Shown here: positions 41,222 through 49,254 of the stretch, piece after piece
Layout: each line of letters begins with the position of its first letter
Numbering within the stretch: position 1 is the first letter of the stretch
Assembly: GCA_016181305.1 (NCBI GenBank)
Contig: JACOZN010000002.1
Coordinates: 1 to 64,000, forward strand
Origin: Candidatus Woesearchaeota archaeon
Lineage (GTDB): Archaea; Nanobdellota; Nanobdellia; Woesearchaeales; GW2011-AR4
Direction: 5' to 3'
Length of the DNA stretch: 64,000 nt
Program-made: the position numbers and the translations under genes
The notes under the pieces: model-generated
Database searches by the model: none
Told to the model about the DNA's origin: nothing
Seen by the model: the letters and a program-made list of their open reading frames with translations, nothing else

Positions 41222-41725
41222 TTATTGCAAAGTGTATATTTCAACAACCCTTGTCTTGCCCAGTATCTCTGTAAGCCTTTGGTTCGTCTTTGTAAAAAAC
41301 ATGAACAGCGGGTCAACAGCCCACAGCAGCACAAAGGGGAACACGGGCAGGAACACAAGGTTTCTTGCCAAAAGCTGCCATGCCTTTGCCTCATTATTAT
41401 CGCTTACGACATGGATTTTCATCAGCATTTTTCCTATGGTTTGCGACATTTTCCTCTCCATCAGGTAAAAATACAGGATTATCAGAATAGACATTACAAG
41501 CGAAATTGAGCTTATATAGCCTGTGAAATTTGCGCTGCTGCCCAAAAGCCTGTACGCTTCTGAAAAGGAATAGTCTTTTGGGATGGTATTCCGGAACAAT
41601 GCCCTGAACGGAAACAATACAACAAGGTTGACTATAATCATGTCAATAAAAAAAGCCGCAATCCTTTTCCATATCAATGCGGGCCCTGTGAATGTCTTTT
41701 CCTTGGGAAGGTTTAAGCGTGGCAT
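41222..41725 (-). CDS. RDD-family membrane protein
   Basis: About 167 residues from the preferred start (MPRLNLPKEK...); an upstream ATG at 41800 would add 25 residues that overlap the aIF-1A promoter. It has the RDD layout: WKRIAAFFIDMIIVNLVVLFPF (R and D in the first helix), a middle helix pair and FYLMERKMSQTIGKMLMKIHVV, then ARNLVFLPVFPFVLLWAVDPLFMFF. RDD proteins are thought to be transporters or carriers, but the substrate is not clear. Confidence 0.85.
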   Translation of the reverse strand: MPRLNLPKEKTFTGPALIWKRIAAFFIDMIIVNLVVLFPFRALFRNTIPKDYSFSEAYRLLGSSANFTGYISSISLVMSILIILYFYLMERKMSQTIGKMLMKIHVVSDNNEAKAWQLLARNLVFLPVFPFVLLWAVDPLFMFFTKTNQRLTEILGKTRVVEIYTLQ

Positions 41726-41814
41726 TGTTTTTGAGAACTTATTGCTATTTATAAAATTTGGGATTTGGAGTTTCCATAGAAAACTATATAAACCTGCCAA
41801 AATTCAGTTTTGCA

Positions 41815-42159
41815 ATGGGCAAGAAGAAGGAAGAGCAGCAGAGGCAGGAGAAAATCCAGCAGGAGATTTCCAGAATCAACCTTCCAAGGGGCAGGCAGAC
41901 TTTTGGATTGATAGAGCAGAGGCTCGGCGCCTCAAGAATGAGGGTCAAGTGCCTTGACGGCAAGACGCGAATTTGCAGGATCCCGGGCAGGCTCACCAGG
42001 AAATTGTGGGTTAGGGAAAGCGACATTGTAATTGTCGAGCCGTGGGAGTATTCAGGTGATGAAAAAGGCGACGTAATGTACAAGTACTCCCCTACGCAGG
42101 TCGGGTTTCTAAGGAGAAAGGGTTATTTGAAGGAGATGGACCAGTTCGAGGAGTTCTGA
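41815..42159 (+). CDS. eif1A: Translation initiation factor aIF-1A
   Basis: A 114-residue protein from the chosen start (MGKKKEEQQRQEKI); a longer frame from 41758 would run through the promoter. The OB-fold core is INLPRGRQTFGLIEQRLGASRMRVKCLDGKTRICRIPGRLTRKLWVRESDIVIVEPW, and YKYSPTQVGFLRRKGYL follows. A TATA box (AACTATATAAAC, about 41785-41796) is about 25 bases before the ATG, so the mRNA is leaderless or nearly so. Confidence 0.96.
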   Translation: MGKKKEEQQRQEKIQQEISRINLPRGRQTFGLIEQRLGASRMRVKCLDGKTRICRIPGRLTRKLWVRESDIVIVEPWEYSGDEKGDVMYKYSPTQVGFLRRKGYLKEMDQFEEF

Positions 42160-42201
42160 TTCACAGAAATCTTTAAATAAATCTCTTAATAACCTTTTAT
42201 T

Positions 42202-42798
42202 ATGGGTAAGTTCAGCATCAGCTTTTTTGCAATAAACTTCATACTTCTTTTTGTCGGCGTCAGCTTTGTGCTTGCCGTTTTTGAACTGGGCAGGCTTGCA
42301 TTTGTGCTTGAGCTCGGGGTTCTGCTTGTCTTGATTGCGGCAACGGCATTTGCTGTTTTTTCAGTTTACCATGGCAAAAAATGGGGCTGGACCATCATCG
42401 GAGCTAATTTGGCTGTTGTGCTGGCTAACATCCTGTTTATTTACGTGATTAAGGGCTTGTTTGAGACAGCGCACATCACGGCAGTATTGTTTTCAATTGC
42501 AGGATTAATAACAGCTTTCCTTAATCTAAGGGGCGAAAAGCAGATTGCACCGGTTCACAATAAAAGGACAGAAGACTACTATCCTTACATCGACAAGATG
42601 GAGCCTGAAGCTGCAAAAGAGCCAAGCATAGAGAAAACCTTCACCCCGGGCAAGTTTGTCGCCAGCAAAAAAGCCAACAAATTTCATGCCGCAAAATGCG
42701 ACTGGGCGAAAAAAATAGGCGCTGAAAACCAAATATGGTTCAATTCAAGGGAAGAGGCAGAAAGCAGGGGTTTTGAGGCTGACAAGTGCATTAGTTGA
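42202..42798 (+). CDS. Four-helix membrane protein with an Ada-type metal-binding C-terminus
   Basis: A 198-residue protein. Residues 8-110 form four helices. The C-terminal 50 residues (GKFVASKKANKFHAAKCDWAKKIGAENQIWFNSREEAESRGFEADKCIS) match the Ada-like zinc/metal-binding domain seen at the end of many archaeal membrane proteins, with its H-x3-CxW and final C. The domain's usual fourth Cys is not present. Convergent with lspA, 0 bases apart. Role unknown, perhaps sensing. Confidence 0.75.
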   Translation: MGKFSISFFAINFILLFVGVSFVLAVFELGRLAFVLELGVLLVLIAATAFAVFSVYHGKKWGWTIIGANLAVVLANILFIYVIKGLFETAHITAVLFSIAGLITAFLNLRGEKQIAPVHNKRTEDYYPYIDKMEPEAAKEPSIEKTFTPGKFVASKKANKFHAAKCDWAKKIGAENQIWFNSREEAESRGFEADKCIS

Positions 42799-43245
42799 TT
42801 ATTCCTTCCACAATAAAACAACCAGCAAAACAATGCTGATTGTCACAGCGCTGTCCGCAATGTTAAATACAGGCCATATTCTGAAGTCTATGAAGTCAAT
42901 AACCGCCCCATAAGCAATCCTGTCAATCAAGTTGCCGATTGTGCCGCCAAGCAATAAGCCAACAGCAAATTGTGTTAATTTTTCATTGTTTTTTACGGCT
43001 TTTTTCAAATAATAAAAAATGATAATAATCACGATTATTGAGAATAAAACAAAAAACCAATTTAATCCTTTGAACAATCCAAACGCAGAGCCTGTGTTTG
43101 TAATATAAGTAATATGAAGGATGTTTTTAATAAGGGGGATTGATTGGTTTAGCTGAAAATTTTGATTTACCAGGAATTTTGTGAATTGGTCCAGGATAAC
43201 AATCAACAATGCTGTGGAAAAAACAAGGGTGTTTTTTTTGTTCAT
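42799..43245 (-). CDS. lspA: Lipoprotein signal peptidase LspA (signal peptidase II)
   Basis: A 148-residue four-helix aspartic protease that cuts bacterial-type lipoprotein signals just before the lipid-bearing Cys. Family motifs are present: ILDQFTKFLV, ITNTGSAFGLF, GGTIGNLIDRI with the first catalytic Asp, and FNIADSAVTI with the second. LspA is a bacterial enzyme and is not usual archaeal equipment, so lateral gain is likely. It fits the lipobox-bearing proteins in this window (cupredoxin at 5957, genes at 51399 and 52510, perhaps 13103). Confidence 0.93.
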   Translation of the reverse strand: MNKKNTLVFSTALLIVILDQFTKFLVNQNFQLNQSIPLIKNILHITYITNTGSAFGLFKGLNWFFVLFSIIVIIIIFYYLKKAVKNNEKLTQFAVGLLLGGTIGNLIDRIAYGAVIDFIDFRIWPVFNIADSAVTISIVLLVVLLWKE

Positions 43246-43288
43246 TGAAGAAAAAATGAGGAGTAGTGTATAAAAATCTTTTCAAAAG

Positions 43289-43666
43289 TCAATAATACCT
43301 TCTCCTTCTCGTGTCTTCCTGCTCGCCTCTTGCAATTGCCTCGATGTTTGCAAGCCTCTGGTTGATGCTCTCGATTGAAGCCCTTAACGCATCAAGCTTG
43401 CTTGAGATCACTTCAAGGTTTTTCGATGCTATGAAGTTGTCATTTGAGACTGAAGGCTGCTGGAAGGCAGGCTGGGAAGGCTGGAAGCCTTGCTGCTGCA
43501 AAGAAGGATATTTCTGGAACGGCTGCTGCTCAATGTTCATTCCCAGGTCCGGGGAAGGCCCTGCGCCAATGTCAAGCCCAAGCTCCTTGTCCAGCCCCAG
43601 GTCCTTGCCTATCTCTTCAATATCATCCTTCCTTTTCCAGAACGCGAGCTTGCCTAGGAAACTCAT
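43289..43666 (-). CDS. Coiled-coil protein with a Gln/Pro-rich middle
   Basis: A 125-residue protein: basic start (MSFLGKLAFWKRKDDIEEIGK), a low-complexity region rich in Gln, Pro and Gly (QQPFQKYPSLQQQGFQPSQPAFQQ), then a C-terminal coiled coil (LEVISSKLDALRASIESINQRLANIEAI) and a basic tail RRRRYY. It resembles a small conserved protein seen in DPANN archaea, but I cannot name a family. Cytoplasmic. Confidence 0.6.
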   Translation of the reverse strand: MSFLGKLAFWKRKDDIEEIGKDLGLDKELGLDIGAGPSPDLGMNIEQQPFQKYPSLQQQGFQPSQPAFQQPSVSNDNFIASKNLEVISSKLDALRASIESINQRLANIEAIARGEQEDTRRRRYY

Positions 43667-43729
43667 CTATTCACCTCTTTAAACTCTAGTATAATATTGC
43701 CTTGAGGATTGTGTATATAAACATTTTGC

Positions 43730-43885
43730 TCAGGCGCCCTTTAAAAAAATGTAAATCAGGGCAACTGCAAATACAATGAAGCTTACAAACAGCAGTGTAT
43801 GGAAGATTTTCCTGAACATCTCGTGCAGGATAAACATAACTATGAAATAAACGACCACTGCGGCAACTATAGCTGCAAGCACCAT
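43730..43885 (-). CDS. 51-residue membrane protein downstream of the glycosylase
   Basis: MVLAAIVAAVVVYFIVMFIL, a short loop (HEMFRKIFHT), then LLFVSFIVFAVALIYIFLKGA: two transmembrane helices joined by a basic loop. It begins 4 bases after the glycosylase stop, so it is probably in the same transcript. The frame is cleanly bounded and strongly hydrophobic, which makes a real protein likely. No family recognised. Confidence 0.6.
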   Translation of the reverse strand: MVLAAIVAAVVVYFIVMFILHEMFRKIFHTLLFVSFIVFAVALIYIFLKGA

Positions 43886-43889
43886 TTTC

Positions 43890-44609
43890 TCACATCTCTT
43901 TTTTTGCAGTATAAATAGTTTTGTAATAACTGCAGTGTGCGCTTATCGGGCATTTGCTGCATAACGGGCTTTTTTTGCATATGTTTTTTCCCAATTCCAC
44001 AAGCAGTGCATGATACTCATTAAATAACTTTTCGCTGTCTGGAAGTTTCAGCATGAACAATCTCTGCAAATCATCGTATTTTGGCTCTTTGAATCCAATC
44101 CTGCCAAGTATCCTTTTGGTATAGGCGTCTATCACAAATATCGGCTTTTTTGCGGCATATAGGATTATTGAGTCGGCAGTCTCAGGACCGATTCCGTTTA
44201 TTGACAATAACTCGCTTCTTAGCTTGTTCATGTCTTTTTTGAACAATAAATCCAGCTTTCCTTTATAATTCTTCAACAAGAAACTGCAGAAATTCTTGAG
44301 CTTCTTGGCTTTTTGGTTGTGGTAGCCTGATGATTTGATTATTTTAGCTAATCTTTTGTTTTTTATCTTGATTATTTTTTTGATGTTGATTAAATTGCTC
44401 TTGTTCAGCTCAAAAATAGCCTTCTCGGCATTCTTCCAGCTTGTGTTTTGAGCGAGGATTGCGCCGAAGATCACTTCAAGCTGCTGCTTCCCGTTCTTAG
44501 GGCCTCCGGAATATTCTGGGTGAAGCCTGCCTTCTGCTGTGACGGGCCACCAGGATTGGGGGCCGAAAGAAGAATATAATTTATCATAGAATATACTTAA
44601 TTTTTCCAT
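43890..44609 (-). CDS. HhH-GPD DNA glycosylase, MagIII-like
   Basis: A 239-residue base-excision repair glycosylase of the endonuclease III superfamily. HhH motif: LLSINGIGPETADSIILYA; catalytic Asp in FVIDAYTKRIL; a C-terminal 4Fe-4S loop CKKSPLCSKCPISAHC (C-x5-C-x2-C-x5-C). In endonuclease III the HhH Lys gives the lyase activity; here that position is PET, as in monofunctional 3-methyladenine glycosylases (MagIII type). So removal of alkylated bases is more likely than thymine-glycol cleavage. Followed 4 bases on by a small membrane protein gene. Confidence 0.85.
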   Translation of the reverse strand: MEKLSIFYDKLYSSFGPQSWWPVTAEGRLHPEYSGGPKNGKQQLEVIFGAILAQNTSWKNAEKAIFELNKSNLINIKKIIKIKNKRLAKIIKSSGYHNQKAKKLKNFCSFLLKNYKGKLDLLFKKDMNKLRSELLSINGIGPETADSIILYAAKKPIFVIDAYTKRILGRIGFKEPKYDDLQRLFMLKLPDSEKLFNEYHALLVELGKNICKKSPLCSKCPISAHCSYYKTIYTAKKEM

Positions 44610-44647
44610 AAAATAAGAATTTATTATTGATATATATAATTTATTCC

Positions 44648-45667
44648 CTATGTTGCTCTTAGCAAAGTCCAGTCTAGGTTTTCTATGGGGCCGTCTCTTG
44701 ATTTTAATCTTCTAAAAAAAGTTAGTTCATATTTTGCTTCTTTTACAAGTGCCCAAAGCATAATTTCCTGCTCTGCCTTATTCAGCTTCCTTAGTTTATG
44801 TTTGTTTTTTAATTGAGAATTATGTACAACCACCTGTGAGAGCAATCTTTTATAGAATCCTATAGTTAGATTAGTTGGAACCCCAAATGGCGACATCTCA
44901 GCGACTGACACATTTGGCTTTTCTTTATGCAATTCCTGCATCATAAACTTGAAATAAGCAGCAATTTCTGGAGCAAAAATATTAATCACATTGGAATCTT
45001 CCTTGTCGGAATAATAGTTATACCTGAAAGCCCACCTTTTGACAGGTATTTTTATGTCTGTCCAGAAGCCGTTTGCAATTGCATATTTGTTTCGATCGTT
45101 TGAATCCATAACTACCGAGTACATATTAAAATTATATCTAGGCGATTTCTTGGTTCTTGATGGCACGCTAACGGCAATTGTAGCCCCATCCTTTGAAACT
45201 CGTCCTGCTTCTGAGTAATCTTCAACTATATTTATGTTATTTCCAGTCCGCAACCCATATGATAAAATTCTCAAAGCATCACAATGCTCGGCTAGTCTTA
45301 CCCTCCTTTCTTTTTTATCATCCTGAAAATCAGCAAATGGTTTGAAGCTGTAACCAGCATGGTATACAGAATCAATTGAGTCAAATTCCCTTTGCCTTAA
45401 TATCCAAGGCGCCATGCAGTTATCCGCTGCCTCATCTACGGAGTTTGGAGAAGGAATTCTAACAAAATCGCCATGCTTCAGGAATTTTCTTTGGGAGCCA
45501 TAACTTTCTGGTACAAGTCCTTCTTTCAAACGCAGGACTACATGCTGCCCTTCCTTCGCACTAACCACTTTTTCAACAAGTTGGTGGAGTTTATTGACAT
45601 ATACGGGCTCAGAGCCTCTGACTATCTGGGCTAAACTTGGTTCCTTGAAATATTGCTTTTTTTGCAT
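44648..45667 (-). CDS. Unknown protein, 339 residues
   Basis: Not recognised. A soluble protein with mixed strands and helices: KEGQHVVLRLKEGLVPESYG and FNMYSVVMDSNDRNKYAIANGFWTDI are strand-rich, and the C-terminal 100 residues are helical and basic (KRLLSQVVVHNSQLKNKHKLRKLNKAEQEIMLWALVKEAKYEL). No signal, no membrane part, no metal-binding cluster. It lies 17 bases after the gene at 45685, so both form one operon with no obvious partner outside. Confidence 0.65.
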   Translation of the reverse strand: MQKKQYFKEPSLAQIVRGSEPVYVNKLHQLVEKVVSAKEGQHVVLRLKEGLVPESYGSQRKFLKHGDFVRIPSPNSVDEAADNCMAPWILRQREFDSIDSVYHAGYSFKPFADFQDDKKERRVRLAEHCDALRILSYGLRTGNNINIVEDYSEAGRVSKDGATIAVSVPSRTKKSPRYNFNMYSVVMDSNDRNKYAIANGFWTDIKIPVKRWAFRYNYYSDKEDSNVINIFAPEIAAYFKFMMQELHKEKPNVSVAEMSPFGVPTNLTIGFYKRLLSQVVVHNSQLKNKHKLRKLNKAEQEIMLWALVKEAKYELTFFRRLKSRDGPIENLDWTLLRAT

Positions 45668-45684
45668 GTTTGCAAAAATGAGAT

Positions 45685-46503
45685 TTATTTTGCTGGTTTT
45701 TTATTCAACTGCAGATAAACCATATTGCTTATATAAACCTGCTTCATAAAGTCAGCTATCCTGTTAATCCATGCCTTTTTGCCCGAATAGTCATGCCTTT
45801 GCTCGTCTCTTCCAAATGGGTCTTTAAATTCATATTTGAATTCATCGGTGTACTCGCCAAACTTCCTGTAAGGCGTTAAAAGTGATTTTATGAATTTAGC
45901 CTGGTCTTCTTTCGGAACATCATACATCCTTTTTATCAAGGCTCCCGGAGAAGTTGAATGCCTCCAAAATCCTCTCCTCAGTCTTGCCATTTTTTTGATT
46001 CCATCATACTCGTAGCCTATGCCAACCAGCTTTGAAATCATATCTCCAAAATTTTTCCCTCCAAGTGATATAAGTTCGCTGAACTTATTGGCTGTCGAAG
46101 GGAAGTAAGCATAACTTTTTGCCTGCTGAATTCCGATATACAAAGCCAGTATTTCAGGTGTATTCATCCTTATAAGAATGCTGTGAGCAACTCCATATTG
46201 TCCATTGAATGACTCAAAGTTATTCATGCCTTCCAAAGCCTTCTCCAATGCAACCCCGTTTGTTTTGCTGTCAATTAACGTTTTTTTATCACTTAACATT
46301 GTTTTCTGAAGGAATACCTTCATATTGTCTTCGGTTGACCCGTAATAAGGCGCGTCATTGAAAACTCTGGCGGATTCTATAGCTTTAAGTATGGGCTGTC
46401 TCCTTATCCTATCCTCCAAGTCCGGAGTTTCATTAAATAGGTCCAATTGAGGTCGGATTGGATTCTCTTGCCCCTTGACTAAGTGTAGATGTCTGCTACC
46501 CAT
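45685..46503 (-). CDS. Unknown protein, 272 residues
   Basis: Not recognised. N-terminus MGSRHLHLVKGQENPIRPQLDLFNETPDLEDR, then mainly helical with Lys/Phe-rich stretches (LIRMNTPEILALYIGIQQAKSYAYFPSTANKFSELISLGG, MARLRRGFWRHSTSPGALIKRMYDV). Its promoter on the minus strand reads ACCGAAAGGTTTATAAAG (about 46521-46538), with TATA about 25 bases upstream of the ATG, so it is leaderless. It heads a two-gene operon with 44648. Confidence 0.65.
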   Translation of the reverse strand: MGSRHLHLVKGQENPIRPQLDLFNETPDLEDRIRRQPILKAIESARVFNDAPYYGSTEDNMKVFLQKTMLSDKKTLIDSKTNGVALEKALEGMNNFESFNGQYGVAHSILIRMNTPEILALYIGIQQAKSYAYFPSTANKFSELISLGGKNFGDMISKLVGIGYEYDGIKKMARLRRGFWRHSTSPGALIKRMYDVPKEDQAKFIKSLLTPYRKFGEYTDEFKYEFKDPFGRDEQRHDYSGKKAWINRIADFMKQVYISNMVYLQLNKKPAK

Positions 46504-46550
46504 ATGCTTTCATTACTATTTACCCTTTATAAACCTTTCGGTTTTTATAA

Positions 46551-46973
46551 CTAATGAGTAGCAAAAGAACTTGAGGACGGTGCGAAGTATTTATTGGGCA
46601 TAGTGGGCTCTTCTAGAATGTCTTCTAAAGCATAACTTACTACCAGTCTCAAAACTCGCGCCTCTAATCTTGTAATCCCAGCGTCTTCCGATTCTGAGAA
46701 CACATGTTCTGGCAGTCTTACCATTCCTAAATCAAGAAGAAATTTTGTGAATGATACCCCCAATGCCCCATGTATGTTATACTTTTCCCACATTTCATGT
46801 ATGTCTTCCATTAAAATCAAGTTAGTTAGAATTTTTGGATTTTGTGAAATCTCTTTTGGGTATACCCTCCCCCTTCTCACAAATTCCTGGCGGAAATCTA
46901 ATTTATCAAACCCGTAATATATTCCTACATTCCTTTGACTATATGCCTCGTCTATGCCTTTCCAGTCTATCAT
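46551..46973 (-). CDS. Unknown protein, 140 residues
   Basis: Not recognised. Soluble, helical, acidic in the middle (MEDIHEMWEKYNIHGALGVSFTKFLLDLGMVRLP, ITRLEARVLRLVVSYALEDILEEP), Ser-rich end. It begins 1 base after the stop of eS8, which suggests co-transcription with that ribosomal gene. Confidence 0.6.
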   Translation of the reverse strand: MIDWKGIDEAYSQRNVGIYYGFDKLDFRQEFVRRGRVYPKEISQNPKILTNLILMEDIHEMWEKYNIHGALGVSFTKFLLDLGMVRLPEHVFSESEDAGITRLEARVLRLVVSYALEDILEEPTMPNKYFAPSSSSFATH

Positions 46974-46974
46974 T

Positions 46975-47355
46975 TTAAGAAATCAGCACCGCATTTATTA
47001 TTCCGTCCTGCCCGGGCCTGGAGGTTATCCTTGCCTTTCCAAGCTCTGTTTCAATCACAGAGCCCTTTGTCATGATGTTTCTCCTGATAAAATGCCTGTT
47101 TGCAGGGTTGTCTGTTATTGTCTTGATTTTAATCTGCCTGAATGACTTTGATTTCTGGTCGTAAAGGTTTGCAGTATCTGCCCTCAGCATCCTGAGCTTC
47201 CTGTTTGCGCCCATCACTCTTAAGACAAGCACTTTCTTCTTGCCAAGCTTTGTGAATGAAGGCTCCCTGCCAAGCTCATGCTGCCTTTTCTTGCGGTAAT
47301 CAATGTACCTTCCGCCTGTAGCCTTTCTCCTTGCCCTTGATTGTGAAATTGCCAT
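46975..47355 (-). CDS. rps8e: Ribosomal protein eS8
   Basis: Archaeal/eukaryotic small-subunit protein eS8, 126 residues: SRARRKATGGRYIDYRKKRQHELGREPSFTKLGKKKVLVLRVMGANRKLRMLRAD, then KTITDNPANRHFIRRNIMTKGSVIETELGKARITSRPGQDGIINAVLI. All diagnostic phrases are present and the length is normal. It is flanked on both sides by unrecognised genes, an unusual setting for a ribosomal gene. Confidence 0.97.
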   Translation of the reverse strand: MAISQSRARRKATGGRYIDYRKKRQHELGREPSFTKLGKKKVLVLRVMGANRKLRMLRADTANLYDQKSKSFRQIKIKTITDNPANRHFIRRNIMTKGSVIETELGKARITSRPGQDGIINAVLIS

Positions 47356-47395
47356 AAGAAAAGGTATTATTTAGCAATTTAAATAAGTTTCTGAT

Positions 47396-48037
47396 TTAGC
47401 CTCTGACTATTTTGCTTAGGGCTTTTCCCTGGAAAGCATCATTGATTCTTTGCTCAAGAATGCCTTTCCAGCCGGTTGCAGGATCAACCACTATTTCTTC
47501 TCCTGTTACTACATGCCTATACCTGTTGCCGCCTATCGGATAGTGCATTTCTTCTGGAGCGATGTGGACAATGAGGATTTCTTTTACATTCTTGCAGTTC
47601 GCAAAATATTCCAGAGCAGAGTCCTCCATAAGATGCCCTGTAGAGCCGTCTGGATTTCCGTCAACACCTGTGCCTTCCCTTGATATGCCCTTGCCTAAAA
47701 GCTCTTCTATTGTGACAACTTTGTGCCTTTTATTTTTGTCTTGCTGTACATCCATCCATTTCCTCAGATCCAAGCACCTGAAGTTAATTGGGTCAAAAAC
47801 AAAGCCCCTGTAAGGATCAAAGTCGTACACGCCGTCTGTCCTTTTTATAAGGATAACCCTTACATTTTCTCCGCCGTATAACTCGGCGATTGCCGTCATA
47901 TGGCTGTCAGAATCCTGAAGCGGTATCTGGTCTCTTGCAAGTATGTAATGCGGCGCTATTGTCATCAAAATTATTTTTCTTGCATTGTCTTTGTCAACAA
48001 AATAAAAATCCTCGCTTTGTACAAAATTATAATTCAT
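47396..48037 (-). CDS. Unknown protein, 213 residues
   Basis: Not recognised. It has an alternating strand/helix pattern (KIILMTIAPHYILARDQIPLQDSDSHMTAIAELYGGENVRVILIKRTDGVYDFD, EILIVHIAPEEMHYPIGG) with several His and Asp that could bind metal. No signal peptide. It overlaps the upstream gene (48027) by 11 bases, so the two are coupled. It is 40 bases from eS8. Confidence 0.62.
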   Translation of the reverse strand: MNYNFVQSEDFYFVDKDNARKIILMTIAPHYILARDQIPLQDSDSHMTAIAELYGGENVRVILIKRTDGVYDFDPYRGFVFDPINFRCLDLRKWMDVQQDKNKRHKVVTIEELLGKGISREGTGVDGNPDGSTGHLMEDSALEYFANCKNVKEILIVHIAPEEMHYPIGGNRYRHVVTGEEIVVDPATGWKGILEQRINDAFQGKALSKIVRG

Positions 48038-48785
48038 TAACCAGCCTTAGATTGGTATCAAGCGCTCTTGCTATTAATTCAGGAGTTGCTTTCTTTGTTT
48101 CTGGATACTTCTTTATATGCCGCAATAATTTAGAGCCGAATTGTCCTGCCCCTACAGCCTCTATAATTTGCTGTTTTGGTGTGGTTAAATGTTTTGGGAT
48201 GCCTATGTTTTCCGGGATTTTATTTTTAATTCGCAGGAGTGCCTCCACAACATATCCTAAATTCGGGCTTTCTTCATTTTCATCCTCAAAATCAAAAGAA
48301 CTTCCGCCAACCTTAACAACGGCAAGGTTTTTAAGAGGATCTTTCGGCGCCCAGAAAATTTTTCCTAAAGTCTCTTCTAACGATTCAATATTCCTTGCAG
48401 TATATCTTATACCCCTTCTGTAACCTTTTTCGAGATTATCTCCGGTGATTTCCTGCCCATAAATAACCTGGGGCAGAAAAGGGTCTATGTCCTTGACTTT
48501 CTGTATCTTCATGCCCCCGCTCTTGTTTGTTATATGGTAAGAGGCATAAACAACAAGGGCGTAATGCGTAGTGTCATGCGATTTCATCTTCTGCACAACA
48601 TCGTCTATCTCATCAACCCTTGTTATATGGATTTTGTTCCCTGTCAATCTGTCCAGTATATCTACAACTGACAATGCCTGGGGATGGTAACTGCCGCCGT
48701 ATCTGTCCCTAACAGACTGACTTTGTGATAGTCTGCCATCACATACAAGCACGTTTAATTTGGCATAGGGGTTTGGCCTGGGCAT
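48027..48785 (-). CDS. Unknown protein, 252 residues, receiver-like N-terminus
   Basis: Not firmly recognised. The N-terminal 130 residues (KLNVLVCDGRLSQSQSVRDRYGG...DIDDVVQKMKSHDTTHYALVVYASYHITNKSGG) have strand-helix alternation with Asp-rich loops and resemble a Rossmann- or receiver-like fold. Phrases such as QVIYGQEITGDNLEKGYRRG follow, then a helical C-terminus. It overlaps 47396 by 11 bases. The ATG is preceded by a leader rich in A/T with TTTATAAA (about 48814-48821, minus strand). Confidence 0.55.
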   Translation of the reverse strand: MPRPNPYAKLNVLVCDGRLSQSQSVRDRYGGSYHPQALSVVDILDRLTGNKIHITRVDEIDDVVQKMKSHDTTHYALVVYASYHITNKSGGMKIQKVKDIDPFLPQVIYGQEITGDNLEKGYRRGIRYTARNIESLEETLGKIFWAPKDPLKNLAVVKVGGSSFDFEDENEESPNLGYVVEALLRIKNKIPENIGIPKHLTTPKQQIIEAVGAGQFGSKLLRHIKKYPETKKATPELIARALDTNLRLVNEL

Positions 48786-48882
48786 TTTTACCTAAGAAGA
48801 AATTTAGTCTATTTATAAAAGTTACTACTTCAGAATAAAGAAATTTAATCCGCCGCCCGGCATAACACCAAGCGGCTGGAGG

Positions 48883-49005
48883 CTATAGGAAGCTTGAAGA
48901 ATGCGCCGCTAGTAGCGCGCTTTTGCCTTCAGCAGGCAGCAACTCTTCACAGGGTATGTTGTTTTCTTTATTAACCGCTTCACATCTTTTGCTTTTCATT
49001 TTCAT
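48883..49005 (-). CDS. Small frame, 40 residues, with a good Shine-Dalgarno
   Basis: MKMKSKRCEAVNKENNIPCEELL...HSSSFL. It is preceded by GGAGG (minus strand, 6-10 bases before the ATG). It follows the 33-residue frame by 9 bases, so the two would be translated from one mRNA. No family recognised; two Cys, basic N-terminus. Possibly regulatory or spurious; the RBS is the main support. Confidence 0.4.
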   Translation of the reverse strand: MKMKSKRCEAVNKENNIPCEELLPAEGKSALLAAHSSSFL

Positions 49006-49014
49006 TGCCTCCGT

Positions 49015-49116
49015 TTACTTGTATTTTGACTCCTCGCTTCTGCTGTTGAAATCAACAGCTACAAGGTTTTCAAGGAACTTCTCGCTTTGTGAGCCTGATT
49101 GTGTCTTTTGAGTCAT
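49015..49116 (-). CDS. Small frame, 33 residues
   Basis: MTQKTQSGSQSEKFLENLVAVDFNSRSEESKYK: polar, no membrane segment, no signal. AGAGG lies on the minus strand before its ATG, and a minus-strand TATA-like AATATATAAAA (49157-49167) lies about 45 bases before its ATG, in the shared promoter region of the AbrB-PhoU gene. Together with 48883 it fills an otherwise gene-free 470 bases. Coding is not proven. Confidence 0.4.
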   Translation of the reverse strand: MTQKTQSGSQSEKFLENLVAVDFNSRSEESKYK

Positions 49117-49184
49117 TTTGGCAGCCTCTTTGTGTTTAGGAGAAGATTAGTGCAAATTTTATATATTCTTTTTGTATATTACAT

Positions 49185-49240
49185 ATATTTAGAATATAGC
49201 ATAATATTTAGAATATAGCATATCAAAATATTTATATAAT
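49185..49240 (+). promoter_or_regulatory. Tandem 19-bp repeats and TATA box before the AbrB-PhoU gene
   Basis: ATATTTAGAATATAGCATA occurs twice with no gap (49185-49203, 49204-49222), followed by the TATA box TTTATATAAT (49231-49240) about 15-24 bases before the ATG at 49255. Two perfect copies side by side just upstream of TATA are a likely operator, perhaps for the gene's own AbrB domain. Confidence 0.6.
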
Positions 49241-49254
49241 GATATACATTACCC

